From Henricia sp. BOLD:AAB3569 (lineage: Eukaryota > Echinodermata > Asteroidea > Spinulosida > Echinasteridae), in assembly GCA_037783545.1 (NCBI GenBank), contig JBBELK010000635.1:434001-498000 (forward strand): a stretch of DNA of 64,000 bases. The letters are read 5' to 3'. Position 1 is the first letter of the stretch. Each line of letters begins with the position of its first letter. Under the pieces are notes generated by a model. That model was not told where the DNA came from. It was given only the letters and a program-made list of their open reading frames with translations, and ran no database searches. Below are positions 32,084-43,959 of the stretch, one piece after another. The position numbers and the translations under genes are program-made.

Positions 32084-32689
32084 TGGGGTGGATTGCAATA
32101 TAACCGTCTTTAGTCTGAGACACATCATGTGTCCTAACTGAGTTTATGACATCTTAGCTACGACACATTAAAAAATGCCTTGCAATATCCAAAAGTTAGT
32201 ACGTCTTAGCTAAGACATAAAAGCTTGTATGTCTTTACTGTTGTGAGCGGCGTTTCAATCGCATTCGTGTGTTTGCATACCATCGCGCATGTGCACTACA
32301 TTACTTGCCGGTTGTTGATGCCGTACGTACGCGTGACAGTGGTGTGAAAAACATCGTGAAAACTTTCAGAATTAACATAGGTCTACAAGCCTCAACTCCG
32401 AATTTGAGATGTGTCTTCATGTCCTCTGAACCGACTTGGAGGACGTTTGATCTTGGTCAGTAACAACCACAGCGTGAAATTGCCCGATAAAGAAATGGGT
32501 AAAAGTGTGCATAAACAGCACATTTTTATAGTAAAAGGTTCGAAACCCAACAAGAGGGTACAATACTGTTACCCAACTATTTTACTGTATCTAAATTCCC
32601 TAGCCTTTCAATTGAAATCACAATACATAGAAATTCTGCACACAACAAATTTATAAACAGTTGTTAATTCATTGGATACCGGGGCATGA

Positions 32690-33030
32690 ATATAAAAGTA
32701 AGTCATGATGACTTGTGCTAAGTCATAATTATGACTTATAAGTCATAATTTTGACTTGTGCTTCAAGTCATAACTATGACTTCTGTTTTAATCATGTCCC
32801 TTCACGCTTCCGTAGATAGAAATGCTCAACATATGAGTAAACCGAAACCCAACTGTTGAGTACTAGAATTACTCAACTGTTGGTTAAATTAATTAATCAA
32901 CTATTGTGTAAACAGAATTGACAACAGGGTTGTACATTTTATTACTCAACAACTGCTCGATTGCATACTTAGACAACGTTGAGTAAAATGTTGAGTAAAC
33001 CTTTACTCAACGTTTTTGCAGTGTACACTC
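32690..33030. repeat. Short-word palindromic elements (AAGTCAT and ACTCAAC words)
   Basis: 32,690-32,800 is built of AAGTCAT/ATGACTT words. 32,860-33,025 is built of ACTCAAC/GTTGAGT words and closes with GTTTTTGCAGTGTAC, the same terminus as the element at 47,450-47,575. Confidence 0.65.
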
Positions 33031-33339
33031 TGGTACCCCTGATGAGCATGCAGTTTGTTTGCATTATCAAGGACGGGGTTTCTGCAAAAGTGGCTTTGCA
33101 ATTTCGAAAAGACTGGCTTGATGTTATTTTCAACATTATTACGATAGGATTTGGTTGATAAAAAATAATAGAGGTTTTGGTGATTTATTTTAAACACTAA
33201 ATTCGTTGCAGGACATTTCTTGATTCGTCGAAATTATTGGCTTTAAAATGCGGAAAAATGCGAAACCCAAACACGTTTGAGATTGTTGGCGGTCAAACAC
33301 AGCCTATCTGTTCAAATGTAAAACGTCTGCCAAGTAGTT

Positions 33340-34440
33340 GGAAACATGTTGATCAACCATACATAAATTCTGTCCATTGTATCATTTGCAATGACCCAAT
33401 TTTGTTTTTAATGAGTTTACAAGAAAACCTTACTCAAAGCGTTGATAGCAATGGTAACAAACACCACATGAATTTATTTCCGTCCAAAATGGTATTTCAT
33501 GTTGGAAATTGACAACCGAAGGCCGGTTTTCTAAACGGGACTTTTTTACCATTCACTTGTACACAAAATCCATTTATAGATTTTTATGGTTTTCTGAGAA
33601 GCATTGATGCATCTATAGAGCTAGTCTTCAGACTAGTTTACCAACATTCTTCCTTAGATGTGTTACACTCTTATTCCACGAATCTGTAAAACATCTTGCA
33701 AATGTGATACAGTGGGCCTTTAAATATACTAGCACGTTATCAATTTTAACTGCACAGTTATTAGTCATATCAACTGAGAAATTGTCAATGTTCATGTTTG
33801 TTTTGGTGGGTGACTATTAAATGTTTTTAAGAGCAAAGAAAACACATGCATCAAAACGGGTTTTGTTTTATCGGCTTCGATCTCCAAACAGTAAACGTCT
33901 CTCGAGCACATCTCAATTGACAGACTGCTTACACGGGCGGCCATGACCGCGCACAGTTACATAATTGTCACCGTGCGTCATGTACGATTAGGCACTTTGT
34001 GGATATTCTGTCACACCATTTAAATATGAAAACCTGCCCCCTGTCATGGCTGCTGCGCGCAAGGTCGATTGCGACATCGACACCAACCTGAAACTAAATT
34101 GGCTGTGTTATTGAGAAATATGAAGGCAAATACAGTACTTACATGCAGGCTAATAAGTAAAATAATTGCATATAATCCAAATAATAAGCGCCAGCGGTGC
34201 TAAATCTTGCATAAGACCCTGTTTAAAGTTTGATTGGTAAACCGTTACAAATAGTTTTATCTCCCTGTGTGATTGAAGTTATATGCATGATTAAAACCAA
34301 CCTGGGTAAAAGTCCGTCAGCTCCGTACTTTTGAGAAAAACAGTCAAAAACTGTGTCGTTATCACTTTGCCCCCAAAACACTTCGCCCTTAACCACAGCC
34401 TGTACACGAAGTGGTTTTAGGGCGAAGTGGCATTTGGGAA
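33340..34440. repeat. Composite repeat present inverted at 52.6-55.1 kb
   Basis: 33,340-33,640 matches 52,590-52,830 in reverse. 33,766-34,440 matches 54,270-55,090 in reverse, including a family H MITE (33,935-34,062) and a family E remnant (from TTAA at 34,223). The block 34,146-34,440 also matches 36,210-36,470. Confidence 0.75.
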
Positions 34441-34984
34441 AAGTGAATTTTCGTCTCATCAGACGAAAAATAATCGTTTTACTCATTTCTCAAAGACTAT
34501 AGCACTTCAGACAAAACTATTTCAGGGGAAGTTTTCTACCGTCATCATGCTTATATTGTGTAAGTTGGGCGTAAATCTGTGAACATTTCTGTTTTTGAAA
34601 CGAACTCGCCTTCGGCTTCGGTATTTTCATGACTCGTGCAGTATATTCTCATATCAAAGGTAAGAAAGCGCGAATTTTATGAATATACTGCATCCCTGTA
34701 TTAGGCCTATAGCCTACTGGTTCTTTATACTCAGTGTGTGCTAAGATAAGTGTCGACTCTAAAACATAAATACCTTTTGAGTTTTTTTCAAATGAATTCG
34801 TGCTTTCCATGCCGAGTCGGGAGAAGGCCAAATTATCTTAAGATATGATACGGGTACAATTTCGTAGCGTCTCTTGTACAGTTTTTCGTCACCCACTGCA
34901 TGATTTGCCACGATATTTTGTGACTGCGCGATGCGACATGTGCAAAAGTACACTGTACAAAATTGTGTTGAGTCACAGGTGTTT

Positions 34985-36020
34985 TTCTGTTGAAAAAGTC
35001 CAAATCGAACAGTAACTTTTACTGTTTTTGGAATTTGTTGTTATTGCACAAACGTTCTTTCGTCTGTGTACATTTTAAAAATATTGTTCTGCTTGATTAC
35101 AGACGATTTGCCGTTAAATTACAGGTTTGTTCAGGAACAAGACACTTTGAATCTTCATCTGTTAAAATACAGCCATGTTACTGTTCAGTAACAGAGGATC
35201 TTCTGTTATCCCATCGATGTTCCCTGGTATGCGGCAGAAATTACGCGGCGTTGATAGCGAGTACCAGTACGTTGCATGCTGGGAAATCACTGCAGTAAAT
35301 TCAACTGCGCAGTGCGCTTTTGGTAGTTGTGCCGTTCGTAGAAATGACAGCTTTTGGTCGGCGTTATATGTCGAAATATGTAGTGGAGACTGTTCAGTTT
35401 AGTGCCGACTTGCTGCTCTACATGTCGTGAAAGGCAAGTCGGCATTTTCGTACATTTTTTGGTTTTTATTTGCGTGTTATTTGCCGTGCAATACTGCCTG
35501 CAGTGGAGATATACGGGAGCATGTAACCTGCCTCAAAGTGCGGGAATACAATAGATTCAGGCGGAAATTTCCCCTGAATTTATCGTATTCCTGTATTTCA
35601 ATGGGTCGGGTTACATTTTTGGTATACTGTACACCCTGTTGAAACTCCACTGCACCCCGGCATGCAAATAAAAACTAGGAAATTGAGAGAAACACGCCGA
35701 CTTATTTTCCATGAAGTGTGGTGCATCAACAACACACAAAAGTGAACTGTAAATAAGGGCAACAAGAAACAGTCGTCAATAACCTGGACTGCTTTGTTCA
35801 GTTACATAGAATCGTTTCTGTACAGAAACGAACACTTGGTCGTCTGTTGAAAAACAGAAGAATCGTCTGTAAGTTTACAATTCCAAATAACAGTAGAGTC
35901 TACTGTATGCAAACAGAGAAAACAAAAAGTAGAATGTACTGTTCAAAAACAGTACGCTATGTAATGCCAATTGACATATGAATGTACTGTAAATGAACAG
36001 AGTTGTTTTTAACAGTGTAG
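34985..36020. repeat. Element built of ACAGTA/TACTGT words
   Basis: Dispersed ACAGTAAC, TACTGTTC and CTGTACAG words in both orientations at its two ends (34,985-35,220 and 35,790-36,015), ending in AACAGTGTAG. The central ~500 bp (35,260-35,750) has no recognised coding content. Confidence 0.55.
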
Positions 36021-36477
36021 GAAGTATATTGTATGGTTTCGTAAGGATTCTCAGCCATATTACGACATATCTTATAAGTTGCAAATTCCGCTTACGATAT
36101 GGTTACAATGTGCAATTTATTCCGAAAACATACAAATGTTTGCTTTTATTTTCTTATAGTGATCTTCCAATTAACATGGTACAATAAGGACAATTTTGGA
36201 TCCTGTTCAAATGTAAGTAAAATAATTGCATATAATCCAAATAATAAGCGGTGCTAAATCTTGCATAAGACCCTGTTTAAAGTTTGATTGGTAAACCGTT
36301 ACAAATAGTTTTATCTCCCTGTGTGATTGAAGTTATATGCATGATTGAAACCAACCTGAGTAAAAGTCGGTCAGCTCCGTACTTCGTCTAACTTTTGAGA
36401 ACACAGTGAAAAACTGTGTCGTTATCACTTTGCCCAAAAACCACTTCGCCCTTTAACCACAGCCTGTTTTAGGAAGA

Positions 36478-37030
36478 AGGGTGATGACGCCCCGTCTAAA
36501 TGAATGAGGAAGAGAACCAGAAACAAGACATGAGTTTAGAACAGCAAGAAAGTCGTCTTTGAGAGCAGGCCAAAAGCATTGGAAAAATTCGGAAGTGAGG
36601 CCATCGAGGCCGGGCGTTTTGTTTTTGCCAAGGTTAAGTTCCTCCAGAGTCAGAGGACGATCGAGGTCATCCGACTCTGCAGGATCCAGCCGATTTAACC
36701 CGGTAATGAGTTCACTGAAGGCGCATCGTTGGTAGAGGTTTGAGAGTAAAGTGATTTGTAAAAGTCACGAATATGAGTTTTGATTTCTGTCGGGTCTTCG
36801 GAAATGTTTCCGGAAGGGAGTCGGACCCGAGAGATGTGTTTGGAGGTGGAATTATTCTTTTCAAGGTTGAAGAAATATGCAAGTGTTAATTTCAGTAGAG
36901 AATTTGAAACGTGATCTGACGAGTGCGCCTTCAGCCTCGGATTTAAGAAGGAAATTTAAGTTTTCTCTTTGTTCGGCAAGAGCAGCTTTGACTTCAGGCG
37001 TGAAGTCTGGCGCAGATCGTTGATTTATTG
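36478..37030 (-). pseudogene. L1/Tx1-type LINE reverse-transcriptase fragment
   Basis: The minus strand reads, with breaks, SPDFTPEVKAALAEQREN and EAEGALVRSRFKF, then RPLTLEELNLGKNKTPGLDG and LTSEFFQCFWPALKDDF. These are the linker and RT fingers of Tx1/L1-clade LINEs, upstream of the FADD active site. It abuts a family E MITE remnant at ~36,470 and is truncated on both sides. Confidence 0.75.
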
Positions 37031-37299
37031 TTGATTAAGTTGGAGATTTTTTTTATTTGTACAATCGAATGGTTGTCGGACTGTAATTCCCTTTATAAAA
37101 TAAATTACCCTTGTTGCCGGCTACGCGGCTACAATGTTGGCGTTGTGTTGACCATCACAATATAGATCTGTGCAACACGAATGGATGTTGAAAGGAAAAG
37201 TCCAAATGCACGAGACGACACAGACAAGTGTGTATATTGTAAACGTGTGTATATTGTGTACAGAATGGAGCACTGGTGTCATTTAAAACAGGGGTTCCA

Positions 37300-38004
37300 T
37301 TAACAATCCAGACAATTACCGTGGGATCACACTAAAGTTATTAACTGCTATCTTGAATGAAAGGCTGAGCGAGCAAGCTGGTTTTAGAGCTGGTTATGGC
37401 ACGCTTGACAACTCACTAATTGAAAATTATCTCAGTAAGAAGAGCCGTCTGTATTGTGCCTTTATTGACTACACCAAGGCCTTTGACCTGGTTGACAGGG
37501 CCTCCTTGTGGTCAAAACTCATTGCTTGTGGAATTAATATCTCCATTTGTTTTCCATGGGTCTTTCTATAAATTAGTGGTCCACATCTCGTTTTTGTAAA
37601 TTCAGGACACATTCTTTAAATACTTTCCATCTCAAAGAGTGAGTACATAAAGTACAATAAATAAAAAATGGTTTAAAAGCCATTTTAATGATTTTTGTAC
37701 GAAAAATAACACATATCAGGTGTAACGGGGGACACTAAATGTCACACTTTTGGACCCCTAATTTATAGAAAGACCCCCATGTAACATTGGAGTGAGGCAG
37801 GGTGAGAATCTATCTCCACTTCTTTTCTCCATCTACCTAAACGATTTTGAACGATGTATTAGTCAATGTTACACTGGACCTAAAACTGCTTCCCATAATA
37901 TTAAACAGCATCTGAGCGACGATGACATCGAAGTTTTCCTCAATTTATATACATTGCTCTCTAGGTTATTGAAAGTATGTAGGCCTAAGTTTATCAGCAG
38001 ATAG
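37300..38004 (+). pseudogene. Second LINE reverse-transcriptase fragment, interrupted by a MITE
   Basis: Part 1 (37,300-37,555) reads NPDNYRGITL, QAGFRAGYGTLDN and CAFIDYTKAFDLVDR, carrying an RT motif A Asp. Part 2 (37,779-38,004) reads NIGVRQGENLSPLLFSIYLN (RT motif B). Between them a ~220-bp palindrome (GGGTCTTTCTATAAATTAG..) splits the domain. The FADD-type motif region is degenerate and the 3' half is missing. Confidence 0.8.
37557..37777. repeat. MITE inserted in LINE reverse transcriptase
   Basis: Inverted ends GGGTCTTTCTATAAATTAG..CTAATTTATAGAAAGACCC, flanked by CCAT on both sides (possible short target duplication). Confidence 0.75.
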
Positions 38005-38318
38005 ATTTATTTGATACACAGGAAGGGCAAATGTTTACGTTCAATTTATCATGTTTATTTGCCCTTGGACATCTGTTACATTATACACTACTTATACATG
38101 CAGTTGCTTTGGTTTGTGCAATAACTGTACAGATCATAGCAATGGTTTTTTTTTTAATTCCCAGTAACATTTCTCCTCCCGAGGGAATTTATTTTGTTTA
38201 AAACTCAGAACTCAGAACGTTTCAAAAGGTGATAGCGAATGGAGTTGAGTTTTGCATATCGAAGATTGATTTTTTTTTGCAACCATAGCAGTATTTCAAA
38301 GAGTACCTGTTATACAGG
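37963..38318. repeat. Duplicated segment, copy 2 (uninterrupted)
   Basis: Matches 29,878-30,780 without the MITE and the palindrome found there. Shared blocks include ACAGGAAGGGCAAATG, TGCAGTTGCTTTGGTTTGTG and AGTATTTCAAAGAGTACC. Confidence 0.8.
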
Positions 38319-38675
38319 GTGTATCAAACAAAAGGTAATCCAATTTCAAGGGATTATTATGCCAAGGTTGTTTAATTTGACAATTTATAGGTGGTTCACT
38401 GATAAAGAGAACATTCTCAGCTTTCCAATGATACCTTGAACATCCCCGTTGCGGTCACACATGACGGAGCACATTGCTATTGAAAAAATTAAGTTGAAAT
38501 CACTTTTTTCCAAGTTGGGGCATTTTGAGCGACAGGTTCGTGGGGTCTTCAGACACCTGGTGGGCCCAAAACGGAGCACCAGCACATCGCCTGATCTTTG
38601 GTGAACGTGTCATTGCTCTGAACCATGAGGTGGAATGGCCGCCAAGATCACCTGACCTCACTCCATGTGATTATT
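38318..38675 (+). pseudogene. Mariner-like transposase fragment, 5' part
   Basis: Begins with a TACAGGGTGTATCAAAC terminus. The end reads GAPAHRLIFGERVIALNHEV then EWPPRSPDLTPCDY, the region with the last catalytic Asp of DDE/D mariner-type transposases. The reading stops exactly at the 10-bp word TGTGATTATT (38,666-38,675), which recurs at 42,540-42,549 where the domain resumes. Confidence 0.75.
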
Positions 38676-41600
38676 AGTCTTGGCTCCAAGACCTTCGTGT
38701 TAGTTTTTGTTGTTGCGAGACAGAATTCCCACAGCGCGCGATGAACAGTGCGCGAAACGAATGAGGGCGTGTTTCCATACATTTTAATCGATTATTTGGT
38801 GTATTCGTAACGGTAGTACGTATTCGTTGCACTGGTATCGATACCAGTGGTGCATACGATACTGGACCTTCCCGAAGGTCTTGGCAATCTTGGCAGCAAT
38901 TCTTAACTTTTTCTTTATTTCTCCCTTGGAAATCCAAGGGAGCCAATCAGTGATTAGGTTTGGACCATATCGTGAATTATTAATTAGGCAAACTAAAACA
39001 GGTTGATGTGTGTGTAAAATGCCTACGGGATGTCTGTTGGGTTGAGTCAACAGGCCCAAGTGTTATTTTTGCCGTGTAGGGAAAACTCGGCATCGGGAAA
39101 ATGTGTGGACAAGCGAGCGCTGCGCCCGGGCCAAGCAACACCGCGCTACCTGCAGACGCAGGCAGCTATATCGGTACGGTCGGCTTCCCGGCCGACGGCC
39201 GCCGGGATTTGGGATTTCAGTACCCTGGCGTTAGCTTGTTACTCGTCTTGAATTGAATTCTATAGATAATCGACATAAAAATGTGATAAAAACAGAAAAA
39301 TAGGAGTAAATGTTAAGGAGGTTACCCCGAAGTTTTAAACAAATTGTATTTTTTCTATAAACTCCCGGGTGTTTCCGATGATATAAGAAGCAAAGTTTGG
39401 AAGGGAAAACCATATTAATCATGTCCTTATACAGGTCTATCAATTGTACACCCATCCCCGGTCGAGTTGTCCTGCACTCGGTAAAAAAAAGGGTACAAAT
39501 GTACATCATTACAAACTGTATGTACAAGTTTGACAGTAGTTATAGTCTCAACAACAAACTAATTTGGAATGCTGTTCAAAAAAATTCCCAAATACCAGGG
39601 CAAAACAAAATCTCAACACACATTCTTGCATAAATTAGTTGTTGCACATCCTATAATTTTTGTTTACATACCCATTTTTAATGCATGTACCCGGTCAGTA
39701 AACACATTGTTTCTGTATTAGCATTACCACTTGATCAATAAATGAAAGAGCGTGTAGGGCATAAACAGAAATTCACAGAATGGAATTTTAATATGATGTT
39801 TGAAGAGAATAAGCAGTTGCACTTATACTGCAGCACTTGTAGGCAGGATATTTGCATCCAAGTAAAAAAACAAACAAACAAAAAATCAGTATTTAAAATA
39901 TTCTGGAAACAAAGTGTTTTGTTCTTGCTTGTACTGGTTTGGTTTACATTTGCTAATTTCAGCAATTATGGATTGCCGACATGCAGGCCTAGTTATACAA
40001 ACAGTATTGATAAACACACACAAGTACTGAAAAAATCCCAAACCCATGAAAAAAAGACATGTATAGTAATAATAGTTTTTATGAAAATCAGAATCACTGT
40101 GTCACTGTTTTACTGCACATGGCATTTTATCAAAGTACAAAAACTGGGCAGAAGGGCACTTAACTTGTTCATAACATGAACACAATTATCGAAATACAGC
40201 TATACACCATTAGTAGAGGAGAGGTGTTACTTGGAACAGTGGGTATGTTGAAACATTGATATTTTCCACGGCATTAGTTATTTTTAAGAAAAATATCGCA
40301 ATGTATGCAAATGATGTTCATAGATTCACTCGACTAGTATTTGAGTACAAAATGAGGTTAACGAGATGTCAAATTGTAGTCCCTGTTTTTCGTAGTAAGC
40401 TTGCCATTGTCAAACAGGCCAGCGGGTTTAGTTGGAACAAAATGAGGGGGCTAGTTGGAACATGTTTCATTGACCACATGAAACAGGCCACCTGTTTATA
40501 GTTGCCATTTTTTTTACGGTCCGGAAAGTGGCAACTATATACAAGTTTCACTGCATTATAAGTTAGCAGTTGTTAATGACTCCCCTGTACCCAAAGGGTT
40601 AATTAATTAGCGCCCCAATTTACAGCTTAAGTGTCTGCCTTGCTAATTAAGGTGATTACAGAAGTTATAGTAGTTTTTAAATGACAACATACCATGTTTC
40701 AACTTACCCCATAGGTGGGGCTAGTCATGTTCAAGGTGGATTATCCGAGAAACCAGCGAGTCGTAACATTTTATAAGCTCCATTTGTAGCCCAAATAATT
40801 ATGAATGCTTAAAGTGGTATAGTTGGTTTTTTTTCTTTAACCCCAACACCCCTCAATCCTTAAAAATCAATATGATTTTACAATAACCCTAGGGAGTTAG
40901 GGTTAATAAATTATGTTACTGTTTTATAGACGATTTTGTGAAAAATGTTCCAACTAACCCCACTCTCCCTATACTTTTTATATTGGTATTATGTTTTTGG
41001 TTTTGGGGGCTAAACATTAACCATGTGCACACAAAAGGTTGTTTTTACTGGACTATGACTGGACATTTAATTCTATTGCATTTTTTTCACTATTTTCCAC
41101 TATTTACAAAAACAGCAAGATATGTGATGACAATGACAATTATACAAAACACCCAAACAAATGTTGTTGGCACCCCAGATCGAAGGATTGCCAAAAAAGC
41201 AGACTAATCACTATCGAGTGGCTATATATCGGCCCAAACTGTTAGCAAAATTAAGAGAATTTAAAATCAAAATTTTAAAATAATTTTATCTTCGACATTA
41301 TACTAAACTTGCACTGTGTCCAAATGCTGGTACTTTTGTGAATGGATATTCAGGACATAAGTGCAAACATTAACAATTCCATTTACTTATAACCAAAATA
41401 AAAATCTGAGAGCTAGAACAATAAAAATGACAATTAATTTTACACGAACAGTAACTGAAAATGTTAGCACAGACGTTATGTAAAGAATTTGCATCATATC
41501 AAATCTCTACACACACAAAAAAAGAAATATAAAATTTGTGTCTGCATTAAATTGCAGTCACTGTCTGGGGAGAGCCAGAGTTGTCTTAATTTTACTTAAT

Positions 41601-42539
41601 TGAATGAATTCAAATGAAGGCAGGAGTATTAGTATCATCATAATCTAGAAAATCTGACAAGAGGTCCGAGTGCAGGAGGAGCGAATAAATTTAACCTGTC
41701 CATAATTCTGCAATTGAGTTAAACCAGGTCAGAAATGTTTGCATGAAATCTGTAGCACAAACTATTAATAAAAACAACAGATAGGAAAGGTAGTTTACTG
41801 AGTAAGGGCAGATGAAAGCAGTGAGTTGAGTAATCAATATCATCAAGAGCAAGAAAAACAACAAATTAAGACTTTGATTGTTTGATTTGGATGTCATCTC
41901 TTCTTTATATTAGGAGAATTTTCATTTCTTTGTTACTCGGGTCGGGGGAGTGTGCAAATTTGGGGCGGGGGGAGGGGGACGTGGGTTTTTTTTTTTACCT
42001 CACTTCCCCTCTGAATTCTAGTTCCCCTATTTGGCATAAGCTTAAGTCATTCTAGATCTGAGGCACAATGGCATAAAGGGCCTTAGTTGCCGAAGATGCC
42101 AGAAAATATACAACAACAACAACATCTGAGGCACAGTTCACAACGCGGAAGCTGGACCGGGTAACTCCCCCGTGCTCACATGTTCGGCAAGTTCTATCAA
42201 TCTATGCAGAGACGTGGAGTATATTTTCTCCACGTCTCTGCAGTCTCTGGTATATGTTTACCGAACAGTTGACCTGTTGACCTTACGCGTTGTGAGCTCT
42301 TTGCTGATGCATACATTATTTTACAATCGTCCGCCAATCATCAACCACTCAATGAATAATGCATATATCGTCTGATATTAGCATAGTCTGGTCACGCCCT
42401 CAAATGCCAAGATCGTAAAGACGTTAACTGGGTCCAAATCCACACGTACGACAGTCCAAATACAAGTACTTGAAGTGCGCCCTCTATTGGGCATGCAAGT
42501 GTGACAAACACAGACAGTTAACGTCTTTAGTAAAGACTA
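38676..42539. mobile_element. 3.86-kb insertion with 10-bp target duplication inside the mariner-like element
   Basis: Flanked by TGTGATTATT on both sides. The ends AGTCTTGGCTCCAAGAC and (complement) AGTCTTTACTAAAGAC are similar inverted repeats. The inside carries no recognised transposase. It contains a GC-rich block (39,060-39,240), AT-rich DNA, a SINE tail (42,060-42,125) and a hairpin element (42,130-42,305). The 10-bp duplication is MULE-like, but the class is unproven. Confidence 0.5.
42130..42305. repeat. Foldback with perfect 15-bp stem
   Basis: Outer arms CACAACGCG..CGCGTTGTG, middle TGTTCGG..CCGAACA, centre TGCAGAGACGTGGAG..CTCCACGTCTCTGCA (42,203-42,241). A SINE 3' fragment ending in (ACA)n lies just before it. 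Confidence 0.65.
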
Positions 42540-42870
42540 TGTGATTATTTCCTTTGGGACACTTGAAAAACAAGGTGTTTGCAACTTCTCCCCGTGATCT
42601 TAACGAATTGCGGGACCGTATTCGAAATGAGGTGGATGCTTTACGCAATGATCCCATATGGTGAGACGAGCAGTGCGGAACATCCTCCGTCGCTGTCAGC
42701 TTTGTGTTGAATGGGACGGTGAACATGTTGAAGGCGTGGGTGCATAGGATCAATCATTGCACAAGAAAATCTGGCTTATCATGCATGGCTTTAACTGATT
42801 ATCCTTTTTGTACTAACTTGGGAAAATGTGATTTCAACTTGATTTTTTCAATAACATGTGTACAAACCAA
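42540..42870 (+). pseudogene. Mariner-like transposase fragment, 3' part
   Basis: Reads DYFLW, then after a 1-base loss GHLKNKVFATSPRDLNELRD and RIRNEVDALRNDP, then in a third frame MVRRAVRNILRRCQLCVEWD ending in a stop. This is the C-terminal segment expected right after the 38.6-kb fragment. The 3' terminus is replaced by a perfect palindrome at 42,880-42,939. Confidence 0.75.
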
Positions 42871-42879
42871 TGGAACAGT

Positions 42880-42939
42880 GTGATTTTTCCGCGATAGTGT
42901 GAACTCCCCTTAGCGGATTCACACTATCGCGGAAAAATC
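42880..42939. repeat. Perfect palindrome, 23-bp arms
   Basis: TGATTTTTCCGCGATAGTGT and its exact complement around CTCCCCTTAGCGGA. Confidence 0.8.
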
Positions 42940-43959
42940 AGACGTGCGCGCGTACACCAGAAGGATGAACGAACTTGGTTGCTAAGCTGTATACGTATTG
43001 GTATTTCTGTGCACAATTTAGCGTGACTTTTTGCCATTTTCCTCCGGATTAAGCAGTTTGGTGATGTGTAGGGTATTTCTAAACCCGTCAATGCCAGAGA
43101 TTAGGACACACGGAACCTTGTATGCACATCGGCTTCCAGCACAAGGTAGACAATTTGAAAACTTTTCTTATAAAGTTTGTGCCATGTTTTTGGAACTTCA
43201 TATACCGGACTTCGTCCGCTATGTAGTATGCGGTAACGAGTCCATACCGTCGCGACGACGGTCAAAATTGTCTTAAATAAACCTTGCATTATCGCGGCAG
43301 ATTCTATTCTGTCAAGAGATTGCTTCAATTAGATACAATATTCAAACTACATCACCTTTATAGCTCCATGGTTACAAGTTTAAAGTATATTTTCAGCATA
43401 ATAAGCCCGGAATTCGTGCCACACTGCAGTCAAAAACAATATGGCCGTTTTTAAAAACAATTCTCCGGGTATGTTAATTTTGACGTCATGAGATCAAACA
43501 TAAATTACATAAATATTCAATATTACGCACGCGCACACGTTTAGAACCGCCCCAATTCGGTTACGGTGATGTGCCATTAAATAACACAGTCGTTTCCTAT
43601 CTTGTTGTTAATAGATATCTGTGGTCTAATAGGGCCTACCCTTCTTACGCGCCGCCATTGTTCGGCCGCGCATTTCTACACAAACACTCCCAGATAGCGT
43701 ATCCATGTATGTAAATCAATACACTGCATGAAATGACCGGGAAACATGCGCGGCGCGTGATTGGTCAGTTGCGATCACTGTCACTGGCTGATCAATATTC
43801 ATATTCCTCAATACAGCCCAGCTCTAGTCGTTTCAGCAAGGGTTCTTCAAGTTGGAAAACTAGGTATGTGTGCAGGAAAGAACGTTTCGAAAGGAGGATG
43901 TATAAGTACGGGCTTCAAACGGTGTCAACTCCATAATTCGCCTTGTTCAGTCGCCGATA

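Larger units (their letters stand above)
27081..43959. other. Gene-poor, repeat-rich interval
   Basis: No intact host gene recognised. Contents are listed separately: MITEs, SINEs, duplicated segments, LINE fragments, a split mariner-like transposon and short-word palindromes. The stretches 27,100-27,600, 39,250-40,200, 41,000-41,900 and 42,950-43,900 are AT-rich or unremarkable, and no coding exon could be supported in them. Confidence 0.6.

Noticed and set aside
40200..40990. Element bounded by GGAACAGTGGG../..CCCCACTCTCCC
   Set aside because: Weak inverted similarity (AGTTGGAAC / GTTCCAACT) but the termini could not be aligned well enough to claim an element.
43031..43328. Possible exon around AAGTTTGTGCCATGTTTTTGG
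   Set aside because: Open frames on both strands, none with a recognisable domain or paired splice sites.
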